From NCBI GenBank assembly GCA_029207755.1, contig JARCOQ010000006.1, positions 32,618,022-32,682,021 on the forward strand: a stretch of DNA of 64,000 nt, read 5' to 3'. Shown here piece by piece: positions 39,201-51,200 of this stretch. Position 1 is the stretch's first letter, and each line of letters begins with the position of its first letter. This DNA comes from Chamaea fasciata. Taxonomy: Eukaryota > Chordata > Aves > Passeriformes > Sylviidae. Both the position numbers and the translations under genes were made by a program. The notes beneath the pieces are model-generated. The model ran no database searches and was not told the origin of the DNA. It saw only the letters and a list, made by a program, of their open reading frames with translations.

Positions 39201-42200
39201 ACTGCAAGTACAGCACCACCACTTGCCCCTCAGCCAGGGCTGTAAAACACCTGGGAGCACAGCTTGGTTTTTGCTATTTTCTAGATCCTCATGTCCCTGT
39301 TATGGCTTAGCTGTGCTAACACATTGAGAGTTAGAGCCCTTCCAAAACCTCCATGAAAGTTAAAATTCTCCAGGCTCTTTTTAGCTTGTGGCAAAAGCAA
39401 ATCATGCTACATTCACATCCATCAGCTCCACTGCAGTTAGACTTACTGTCCTATCCTGTTGCTTCAGCTACATCACCTCTTTTAACCATCTCTCCTCCAT
39501 CTATCCAAACACAGAACTATGTGGGGTTTTTTACTTACAGGACTTTTTTTTTTGTTATTTAGATTATCCATGATTTCCTCATCATTCAGTGTTATGCTTG
39601 CCTTTGTCTGACCTGTGGCTACCTCATTTGTTGCCAATTCAATCCACCTCAAACTGCTTAGCCACGATGCTTCTCATACTTGGGAGATGTGCCCTATAAA
39701 TACTTCAGTCATGTGATCACTCCTCTCACAGCCTCTAATGAGCTTCATGCAATTCTCTCCACTCACCAAAGTACAAACTAGTCATCTCTTAACATGTAAA
39801 CCATTGCCAGTTCTTCTGCCTGTGCTTCCTACCTGTTGTCATGCAGAAGTTTTTCTGTAGTTCTGCTAAGATAAAAATTATTTGAATGGGACTCTCCTCC
39901 GCTGTTACAGACCTGCAGCATCTTGCACAAAGGAGAATTAGTGTGGAAGGGAATTTCCTAGCACTACAGCTCCACGTTTTCTTAGTCCTCTTACCTACAT
40001 GCATGATTTCTCACGCTAGCTCACTGTCAAAGCCTGTGTAGTGGAGAAGGATATCCTGCTCTACACGGCATATATGGACTGTAAATCACTGGGTAAGAAA
40101 AGCTCCACTGATAATGGTATAGCAACTTCCAAAGGTTTCCAGGCACCAGAACGAACTTGGTTACAGAAATACAGAAGCTGTAACAAGGATGGCTTCTTCT
40201 CAATCAGCTGTATTAAACTGCTGTTACTTTCTTAACATGTAAGAAATTTGATAGTATTCTAAAACAGAACCCTATGTTGACAGGAAGATAATTTTGGGCA
40301 GTTAGGTCACATTTATTACATGGTGGAAGTGACATTCTTATGTAAGCAAGTCACTTTTTGGTGCTTCTTCTCCTTAAAAGAGAAAAAAAAGAAAGAAAAA
40401 CAATAAGAAGCTTCATTTCCAAAAGACATAAAGCTATCACATAAAAATAGAGAAGCACAAATCAAATAGTATATTTACCGTTCAAAATAAAAGTAACCTC
40501 CCCTCAGTGAAAGGCAGTTAAAGGGAAAAGACTGAAGAGGAAATTCTTCTACCTTCTTTTCATGGCAAACTAGGTATGAAGAACTGATGAGCCATTATAT
40601 AACCATTTCCTTTCTTAAGATATCAACCCTTTTTCACAGACTGACACATGCAAATATTCCGTTTGAAGAAACATTCTTCAAAGCAACACACTCCTTATTC
40701 AGAGGCGGCCAGCAGCGCCGGCTGCGTGAATTTTGCAGCGAGGACAGGGTAAAGCATAGGCAGCCTACCAATGGTACAGTGCTCTCCGTTCCATCCCTGG
40801 CTACATTCACACTTGCCGTCCTTACAGGTGCCGTGCTCGGCGCAGCGGGGGTGGCAGGCCCGCTGGTTGCAGGCCGCGCCCGTCCAGCCTTCCTCGCAGC
40901 GACACGTGCCGCCCATGCACACGCCGTGCGCGCCGCAGTCCGCCGAGCAGATCTCTGCACGCAAAGGGAGGAGAGAGGGAATGCATTAATTAGAAGTGCT
41001 AAATTTTAATTCAACATGTGAAGAATAAGAAAGGCAAAATCTTTGAAAGTAAAATCAAAGGAATTTACTGTGGAAGACGTTTGCACGTAAGATTCAACAG
41101 AACAGAGAGCACAGAGTTTTATCTCTTTGCTAATGCTCTCTTGGTTAGCCGCCAGACTTCAGTGATGTTTAAGTGCTCACAGCTCTTTTGCTCGCTTGCA
41201 GCAATTTTCAAGCACGCTTCTTTGTGGTCACATATGTCTTAAGAGTAACCTTTTGTATCTTGTATTATATGGCACTCAGACCTACCAGAAGTTACACTGT
41301 ACTCACAGTGATGAAATGTAACATATACCTAGATCATTGTCTGTAGAGAGTGAAAATCCAATATGATGAAGTTCAAATTAGCAAGGTTTCCCCTCCATGC
41401 TCTTCTCCCTCCTTTCTTTCAAAGTTAAAATGTGCCACTTCTGACACATTTTTCATTATAAAGAATCAGCCTTAGTGAGACAAATTAGCACTATGCTGAC
41501 ACACTGACACATCTGTAAAGTATAAAAGATCATTTTACTCTTTTACTTTGAGTAAATTTGTATCAGTGACAGCCATGAACAGTCTGGTTTCAATAACACT
41601 TTGTTAAAAAAATAAATCAACATACAGCAATTTAACTTGTCATTTACATATAGTAACAGGATCTTGTATCTGAGAGAATGATTGAAAAATATGTTAACAG
41701 CCAAAGGTAGTCAAAGGCCATACAATACATATTAAGTCTCAGTTAATACAAGATGATAATTTACACTGCCAGATTTTGCATTTACCATTTTGGTTCATTT
41801 AGTCAGACTCCAGCAAACTTTACTTCTGCTAAGCAGAAAACAGAAAAGCAAAGAGATACAATACAGCCTGAGGGACTTGTCTAGTTTCTGTGGCATACAG
41901 CGATCTGTAGCCATGTATCGTTCATAGAAATGCTACATTTAGGGTTTTATTTTCCTTTAAAAGACAGCAAGTAGTTCAGTAATAAAAGATCAAAATTATT
42001 TTTAACAGCAAAAAAACCCTTGCATTCAGTGCAAGAAAGGTTTCCAGATTCCTGATCAACAGTGTTTTTCTCCCTGCTGTCTCAAAGTGCTGTGGAACAT
42101 TAAACACATTATCAAGGAGCTGTGACATTTCCCGTAAGAAACAGCCCAAAACCTTTATGGAGAAAGACAGCTGTAATTTCCCCCTCCTTTCCCCTCCACC

Positions 42201-45200
42201 ACCTATATAGCATTTTATATCTACTTTGAATTAAATTTTTGATTAAAAGATGCAAGATGGTTTGATTAAGTTCAGAGTCACAAAACATCACTGCAGCCCT
42301 GAGAAAGAAAGGTTTATTTCTCTTCAATCTAATCAATTTTTCATTAGGGTGAAGGTGTTTATCAGCTTTTAGCACACTAGCTTTGAGCAAGGTGCGTCAA
42401 TCTTTGTAATGAATTTATTAATTAGAGTTAATTTAATTGAAGTGGAATTGAAGGGCTAATTAACGGACAAACTGCTGATGAAGATAGAGGAAAGCTCTGC
42501 TGATTCCAAACCTATAAAGCCCTCTGATGGAAATAACTCATTCTTTTCTTCATCTAACAGCTTAACAACATGTTTATGGGTAAGATTTTCTTTTTTAGTG
42601 TACTCCACTGAAGGTCATTTTCCACAGCTTTAGCAAATAATCTCTGCATGGTTTTACAAACATTCTTTCCTGAGTCTGACACACTTGAGATATTTGAAAT
42701 CAGAAACACTTTATGTTATTTTAATGACAAAATATTCCATGAAACGTAAGTAAAAGATGGAGCATAACTGGTCACCAAAAGAAGCGTAGAGGACGTGTCA
42801 GTAAACAGGGGATCCATGTTTTGCCTGAGAACTAGACAGGGTCTAATACAAATAGCCATTTTTAGTGCTAGAAACAGAAACGGATTTTTTTCTTCTAAAC
42901 AAATTTCACAGAAGACAACATTTTCTTCTCTTTGTCACTTTTTCTAGCATGTTTGGAACTCTATCACTCTCATATGCATAAACCATCATGAAGTATCACA
43001 GATCCTGGTCAGGAAGTACATTTGTTTTAAAAAGATGGTTCCTCATGAAAAAGTTATATTTATTCATAAGCTGGCATGAACCCAGCTAGCCCATGTGTTC
43101 AGTTTTCATTAACAAAACGTCTGAGTTCTTAGATGAACTGCTTTAGACAAATACATGTCTCACAGTTAGACATGATTTCTTTTTTGATATGTGGCTACCA
43201 AACAAGATTTTAAAAACTCGTATTTGTCAAAAAGCTGCTGTCATACTTCATAAATATTTAGATTCTGCTCTCTGTGCTAGTACCTCTAGTTTTCTCCTTT
43301 TGTTTCTAAGGTCAGACTATGGTATAAGCCCAGTTCCATATTTCAAGAAATTCTTCCGCTTCTTCACTCCTACCAACTCCTTCCACCCTGGCAGCCTGCA
43401 CCCTGCCTCTAAAGCTGTTTAAGACTCATTCTTGCATTCCCTTTGCCTTCAAACTTGAATGCTATCTGTTTTTCAGGAAAATTACCTCAAGTTAGCTGGA
43501 GAGATTCTTAAAATGTGAATGTCCCTGTTTTCACTAATGTAGTTTAAAGTTTATGAAGTAGATGTATTAGGAAATATCCATATCATGCAAAGAACATTCT
43601 GAACTTGCTTGTGAAATATCTGAAGTTACCAGATGAAGGCAGCTAAAAGATTCAAACAAATACATTGATTTTCAAATCCTTCAACCTCATCAATTATTTT
43701 GAGCTGTTGAATCAATTTACAGTTCATGCTGAAGTCAACTCAAAGAGATCAATCAGCTCAGCAGGTCAGGTCCTAACACATTAATGTCATTAAATGCTGC
43801 TATTCAAGACAGCAACATTTTATAAAATGCCAGTGCTTTTAACTCTTACCATTGGAGCAATCTGGACCTGTCCAGTTGGGGTCACAGGTGCAGCTACCAC
43901 TCTCTTGAAGGTAGGTGCCATGACCAGAGCACTGGTCAGAGCACATTGTCTTCAGGATTTCACAGTTGTTGCCACCCCAGCCTGGGTTGCAGTGGCACTC
44001 ACCGTGGATGCACACACCGTGGCCGGAGCAGGCTGGGTCCAAGCAATCCGCTGCAGGGAGATGAGAAAGATGAGCTTAAACCCATCAATCCTAAAAACAG
44101 TAATCAACCCATAGGTGCTAATGGCACTTTTGGGCTTAATTCACATTTCAAGATCTTATGAAACAGGCAGCATTGCACCCATCTTGAAAGTAAACATTAG
44201 TAGGCTGAGGCTGAGAAGTTCACCTTTCTTTCACTGCGATGAATGAGAAAAAGACTAAGTGGACTTAAGGTCTCTTTGTGCCAGCCTTCTTTCTCTAGCT
44301 ACAAGGTAAATCACTCTTTGTTGTCACTTCTTGCATAGCTGCAATTTTCCTTGAAAGAACGCCTCCCTTTCACATCACTTTCTGATCCTGTAAATTTTGT
44401 GCATGCACGTAACTGGCATCAAGACAATTATAGGTTACCACTGAATCAAAGGAGAATCTTTCAAGGTTTGCTCATTTCTCTGAATTATAGCAAGATTGGC
44501 TTTGGGTCTTGAGCAACTGATCTTGACTCTGCTTAATCAAAATGTAGTAAGTGTTGGATTCTCTGCAGCACTATTCCCTGGTACAACTGACCCAATCCAC
44601 CGCTACATAGTTTTGACAGCTCTATAGGACCCCCAAACTGTTTTGGAAATGAATGGGTTGCATACTGTCTGTCTTAATTCACTTGTGCTTTAGATAATGA
44701 GATTTAATTCAGCAATTTGACTCAATAAAATGTTACACTTGTAGGGTCAATGGTCTGAAAATTTAATTCCAGAGACTTAATTGCATTACTTTTTGTGTGG
44801 AAATCAATAAAATCAATTTGATTGGGGAAGAAAATAGCAGTTTTTACACCTTAAAAAATGGAATGGAAAATGAACCACATTTTGCAGCACACCAGAATGA
44901 ATATTACTACGCACATCTCTGGAATACCAGAATAATGCATCAATTTTCCCCATGATGCATTCGAATCAGCACTTTCCACAATCTGGTCAGTGGAAAAGAG
45001 TACAAACAAATGCAATAAATTAATGATTACTCTACACTTGGAAAATTCAGTAAGAATTCCTACATATGTGTTTCATGTGCTTTCTTCTTAGCTGACTTCA
45101 GCCAGACAAAATCCAAATATACTGGCAAGCAAAAACGTTACATGCATGTTACTTTGAATTTTCCCACTGCTTACTTGAAAATAAAAAAAAGTACAATAAT

Positions 45201-48200
45201 TCTGTAGAATTCAGTGATCCTAGTGATTCCACAACTTGATTTGTAGTATTGCAAAATGATTTTTGAAGCAACAGGGTTAGTGCATAAGATCTAGAAAAAT
45301 TTATACAGCTGGATGTGCCAGCTGTTAACCTGACCAACAACAGCTGGTGCTGGCATAAATATTTATTCATTTACCTTCTTCACAGTTTTCTCCTTTGTAC
45401 CCAGAGTTGCAGGCACAAGAGCCCATGATGCAAATGCCCCGTCCCCCACACTGGGGATCGATGCACTGACTCGTAGGCACGTCACACTCGGTGCCCTTCC
45501 AGCCGCTGTAACACAGGCAGCGTCCTTTGGAGTACTGCCCATTGCCACTGCACAGCACCGGGCAGGCTGCTGTGAAACAGAACACGGCAGAACAATCAAA
45601 ATAAAGATCTTCACCAGAGCTTTATAAAGAAGAACATCTGAGATGTTGCTTTTCTGATATATTTGTCTTCATGCTCACTTAAACTGACTTGAGAAAAGCA
45701 TTGGGTTGATTTACCTCTCGAACAATCGGGGCCCAGAAACCCAGGAAAACAATGGCAGGATCCAGAAACACATTCACCGTTACCATGGCAATTTCGGGGG
45801 CATTCCACCACAGACTCTAAAAGGAAAAAGAGAAGGATAATTCACAGGTGCCCCCTGCATGAAGTACCTATCATTTGAGCTACTACTGACAGCTTGTTCT
45901 CACTCTGAGAGAAGTGTTTACATTTGTTTTGTTTGAAGAGCGCGAATAGCTGTGATTCTCTACTGCTGATGCCCCCCAGTATCTTAGGACATTATATTCC
46001 AACAAAAAGGCTAAAATAATAAGTGTAAAACAATATGAGCTCCATACTTAAAATCTAGTCCTCTGCCATTTAATAAATACTTCAAAACAGCATCCTCCTT
46101 TCAAGCACTGTTTCACTAGACATACTTATGCCTTAGACTAGGAAATTAAAACCCTTATGCCTTAGATCAAGAAATTAAAATATATACTCTGAGTTTTATT
46201 CAGAGTAGGAAAAGAAACACATAAATGGAAAACCTGCAAAAAAAAAAAAAAAGGTCAGATCATTTAACTATGAAAACCTATCTATGAATTCCTAAAAAAC
46301 CTGACCCCAAGCTAGCATTTGGTAAGAGGTTTAAAGATTGTGCTTACCTATAATTATGGTATTAAAAGACACCTGCTCTGCATTTTTCCCATCATTATAA
46401 AAGGCCAGGTGCCAGATGCCAGAATCCAAATACTGGATAAAACCTGCCTCGTGGAGACTGACAGACCTCGCCTGCCGTCCGGCTCGCTCTGACTCCAGCA
46501 GGTTGCGTTGCTCCCTTGCAATCAGCCGGCTGCCGTCCAGGAGCTCCACAAAGTCATACTGCAACCAAACACAGATGGGAGCTTGACAAGTCACGGGATG
46601 ACTGTGGCACCCCCCTGACAATATGCTCATATTTAGACCAAGAGTTTACCTTAGGAGCAGGGAAGCAGGAGCTGAAACCAGCCCTTTCTTATTTCTTTGC
46701 TCCTTGCTAAGCATTCAAACAAAATTAGCAACTAGTTCTCATGCTTATGAGAATGACTCTTTCAGTAGAAAGTGGCCAATGAACCCATTACATACACTGG
46801 GGGAAGAAAATAGCAGTTGAAATGAGTCTGCAGTCATGACTGGCACCTTAATTACAGGTGAGAGCTAACTTTCAAACTGTGTTACATACATTGGGCGAAT
46901 ATCCAATATATATATCCTAATATCCTAATATCCAATACCAATAATCTACTTTTCTTCATTTAATTTCAGATGAAGGATTAACTGCTCAATCTCCCTTTTT
47001 GTACAGTCTGGAATTCTGGAGGAAGGAGAGCAAGAGCTTTACTTTTCATCACAGAAGCTCAAAACAGGAAATGAAAAGTGGAAAACCTTGCAACTATCAA
47101 AAGTGACAAACTGACCAAGCCCCGTGGTACCTCAGGTCAATGTACAGCACATACTGTATTTTAACAACTATCATGGGGCTTGGAAAAACGTAGCAGCATC
47201 TCAGCTTTTAAAACAAGCAAACTCACAACACAAGTTTTTATGCATGCTATGCTTATTTATACACCTCAACTAGGGCTAATGGCACCTGGAGGGCAAAAAC
47301 TGCTCCAGGCCTTACACTGATTATACACTATCTGGAGTCTGTTCTCATGGCTTGAAAGTTGTCTTCTGCATGTTGAACATGTGAAGATCAATACATATAG
47401 AACAAAATTAAACAGGTAGTTAAACTGAAGGGCATTCATGGTTGTGGTAGAGGGTCTCTCCTTTTACTGCTAAGACTGTTCAAAGTTCCACTTCTACTGT
47501 GACACGTTTACCATATGAAGCGACCTGTAGCACATAAACCTTCAATCTTTCCACATGTTGAAGATTTCTCTCAAATGAAATTATATTCAGGGCCCAAAGT
47601 AAAGTAAAGTAAAGTAAAGCCCAGCATGTGGAACCACTGATTCACCTGAGCTGGGATAAGATCAGTTCCCAGGACCAGAGGATCAGTGATTTTACACCCT
47701 GACCAGTGACCTTCAGGAACTGTTCCTGGGACAAACGAAAATATGATAGCCTTTATCCCAGAACAAGGGTTTAGAGTACTTAGGCACTCTTCTTGAAATT
47801 GCAGGCCAAAATTCACTGGTATTGTAAGACTGCTCCTCCCCAGTAATCAGAATCATCTTCCCACCAGCCAGGATGTGAAGGAAATGCATAGTTAATACGA
47901 TTCTATCAACACCCAAGACACTTTTCCAGCTCTGTCTGAATGAGCAGAATAGAACATAATGTGATTAGGATGCACAGGCCTCGGCAGCTTTGTATGTGCT
48001 GCACCACATGGAAATGAATGCGATCGTTTTGGGAGAGCAATTATTCAAAACCATTCAACACTCTCATTTGTCAGAGAATTAAATATTTATCTTATTTTGT
48101 GAGAGAGAGAAAAACAATTTTGGCTTTTTTTCACTTCTGCCTCTCTAGTGGTTTTAATATTTTTAAAAAGGGAAGGCTCAGAGAGTTCTGAGTTTTAACA

Positions 48201-51200
48201 GGTCTTTCATAGACATTAGCTGTGACTTTGTAATTTGTATATGGCAAGAGATCACTTTTGCAGCAGGAGGATTTCAGATTAAAACTGTGTTTTTGGTACA
48301 GGAACAAGTGGTTACACCACTTGATAGGCCACTAATAGCTGACAAGCACAGCACAATAAACGATTTTTTATTTGTAATGTAATAAGGACATACACTGTTA
48401 TCAGAACACCATTTTAGACTACACTTAAAAAGCCATACAAAAGTGAATTTACTGATGATTCTGTCCCCCAGCAAAAAACCAGTAATTGATCTTAACTAAC
48501 CCTTTTAAAGGCTGCTTTTTTTATATTTGGGACATGAAAACAAAAACAGACTGGAGAAGCAATTATTGTCATAAGCAAAATCATACCAATTTTATTTTCC
48601 TCCTATGAGGATAAATTAATTTCCTTTATATTGAGTCTAAATGTGAAGATTTCCCCTAGCATTCCATACAGTTTTGCTTTAAACCAAAGTCTCTTTTTTA
48701 TTCTTAAAAATCTCTTTAAATAAACATATTGATTCTCTGGCTGCAATGGAACTGACATTTTTAGAAAGTGTCACAAAGACTTTCAGGCTTGCATTGATTG
48801 GGTTTTGAATGGACAGCCACCGTCAATTATTTCTGGTTGATTTATTTATGATTCCCCACAAAGAGAACTATGCATCTCAGATCAGTCTGTGACACACAAA
48901 TAGTAGCTGTGCTTGAGACTAATTTTGGCACCTAAAGACAATACAGCAAAGCAACCACAAATTCTGTCCTGAATACAATACATCAAACCATTTCCTATAC
49001 ACCATATCCCTATTATATTGGATTATGGGACAAAACAAGAGTTGAATTTTCTGCATTCTGTTATTTTTTAATAGGAGAATTCTAAGCAATTGACAGGAAT
49101 AGTTTATATACAATTCATCCTATTACAAGACAAGGGTGTAAACTAAGATTTCTTGAGATCTCTCAAGCTTACTTCTATCACGCTTTTATTATGTCCCCTG
49201 CAATGGTAGGATAATTGGCACCAGAGGTTCTACAGCTAGGGACAGATATTGACTACAGCGTCCTCTTACTGGCTATCAGGTTTTAACTGGGTACAAAAAA
49301 GAAGTGGATAAACAGGCTAAGGGTACAGGAGAGAAGAGGAGAACAAGGTGGCAAATGTAAAAGGCAAGTTTTGCATTACAGTCAAAGGTGACAGTGGAGA
49401 GAAGGCAGACACTTCAGTACTACTATTTCGGTAGAAATACTGAGGGTGTAGGGAGGGAGCTAAAGCAAACTGTGCTGTGTGGTTACACATGTAGGGTATC
49501 ACAGGCATATGAGCAAAGACATTGGAGAAGGACAGGTGACAAGGCAACTTTACAAATGCTGGCAGAGTGCAGGAAGTAATGAGTTCTCTATGATTTAACA
49601 TAAGATCTGAAAATTCAAATACTGACGTTTGAGAAACAAGCAGCAGTTGCTCATTTGCATAAATTTTGTTATTAGCACTTGTCATTCTGTGACTAGAAGA
49701 TAAGGGCAGATAGCATTCAGGAGACATAGACATGAAGTGATATGTGTGAGTGAGATCCTAGTTTTCAAAGTCTTCATGAAACAACCCTAGCTTTACACAT
49801 CCAGAGATGGGCTCCGAGCCAACTTTTGTCATTACAGGATGAGATCTTTGAGCTACGGTAGACAGATTATGGAAATCTGAGGTCAATAATTTAAAAAAAC
49901 AAAAAAAAGCATACATCATTAAGGCATTGAATGAAAACATCGTGGTTAAAAACCTCTTATGTTCTGTGCTGTTCTGGTCTCCACACCTGTAAAGGCTGCA
50001 TTAAAACTAGAGAACATTCAGAAAAGGATGACCAAAGGATTGAAAAAGCTTCTATAAAAAGAAAGACAAAACAGACTGGAAAAATTACAACTCACTGATA
50101 ATACTAGAGATCCATAAATCAAGGGTGGCATGGAGAAGAAATGAATGAGAAATTCTGTCCTGCCTCTTCCAAAACACTACCCACAGTGTGTCAAACAAAA
50201 GCTACTGTCTCAAAACAGACGGAGGAATATGGCGTGACATGTGTAGTTAAGCCCTGTTGCAAATGTCACAGATGCTAAAAGCTTCCACAGATTCGAAGGT
50301 GACTATGCAAATTCACAGGAAAAAATAATCTATCAAAGGTTTGTAGACAAATCAAAGACAGGTTCTTTGACTCAGCAAAGTCCTTCAGCCTTAAAACTCT
50401 GGAGGCCAAAAGCATATTGTGGGAAGAATAACTACAGTACTATCACGCTGCTTTATTAATCTCTGTGTCTGCTCATGGCCCCCATCACAGACAGAAGGCT
50501 AGATGGGCCTTCGACCAAACTCAGCATGGGCGTCCATGTGTTTGTCTGCTATGTTCCTGTGACACTTGGAGCTACATGAGTGAGCTGCCTTGTCTCATGG
50601 ACAGGATGGAAGTGAAGGATGGAAGTGGAATGGAAGGATGCAGTGAAGCCAAACATCAGCTGTTAGTCCATCCCTGTTACCTTTACCCAGCTAGCAGTTA
50701 GGAACTTTTGTCAGTACAAGCCATAAGAATTAGGGGAAATAAGAAAGCAATAAATGGACTTATGCTTGTAATCCCCTCAGTGTTCTATTTCATTAGATGT
50801 CTTTTGCCAAAATACCTTATTTTGTTTACAAAAGCTACTTCAGTTAAATATGTATTTTACTAGTATGAGTTGTAATGATGTAACTTCATCAAAGTCCTGT
50901 GTTAGGACTTTGTTGGAGAAAGGCCTAAACTGCCAGGATGTATTTCACTCCATCTTTTTTTCCCCACATGAAGGAGCATGGTTGCAAATAAAACCCCAAC
51001 TGCTTACAGAAATTGCATTTTTAGGAGATTACATACATGCTTTATCTCAGGCACTTAAACGGGACATCATTGGGTTCAAGGCCATATAGACATTCTGATA
51101 AAACTGTACCCTTGGGAAGCTTTAGCAGTCTTGTAAGTTCACTAGGGCACTGATAAGTAAGCATGCCTAATTTTTCAATATATCAAGTGTCAGTCAATGG

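Larger units (their letters stand above)
27515..40768 (-). other. TENM3 intron, 13.3 kb, upstream of microexon A
   Basis: The longest complete intron in the window. It holds a CR1 fragment at 36525-36770, an A-rich CCAA tract at 29274-29329, two POU octamers in homeodomain-like context (33858-33865 and 35870-35877), a purine-rich stretch near 30826-30920 and an unexplained 510-base open frame at 28401-28910. No further TENM3 exon was found in it. Confidence 0.75.

Noticed and set aside
40587..41009. 140-codon plus-strand open frame opposite the EGF6-7 exon
   Set aside because: Shadow of the CpG-rich minus-strand exon, where stops are rare in every frame.
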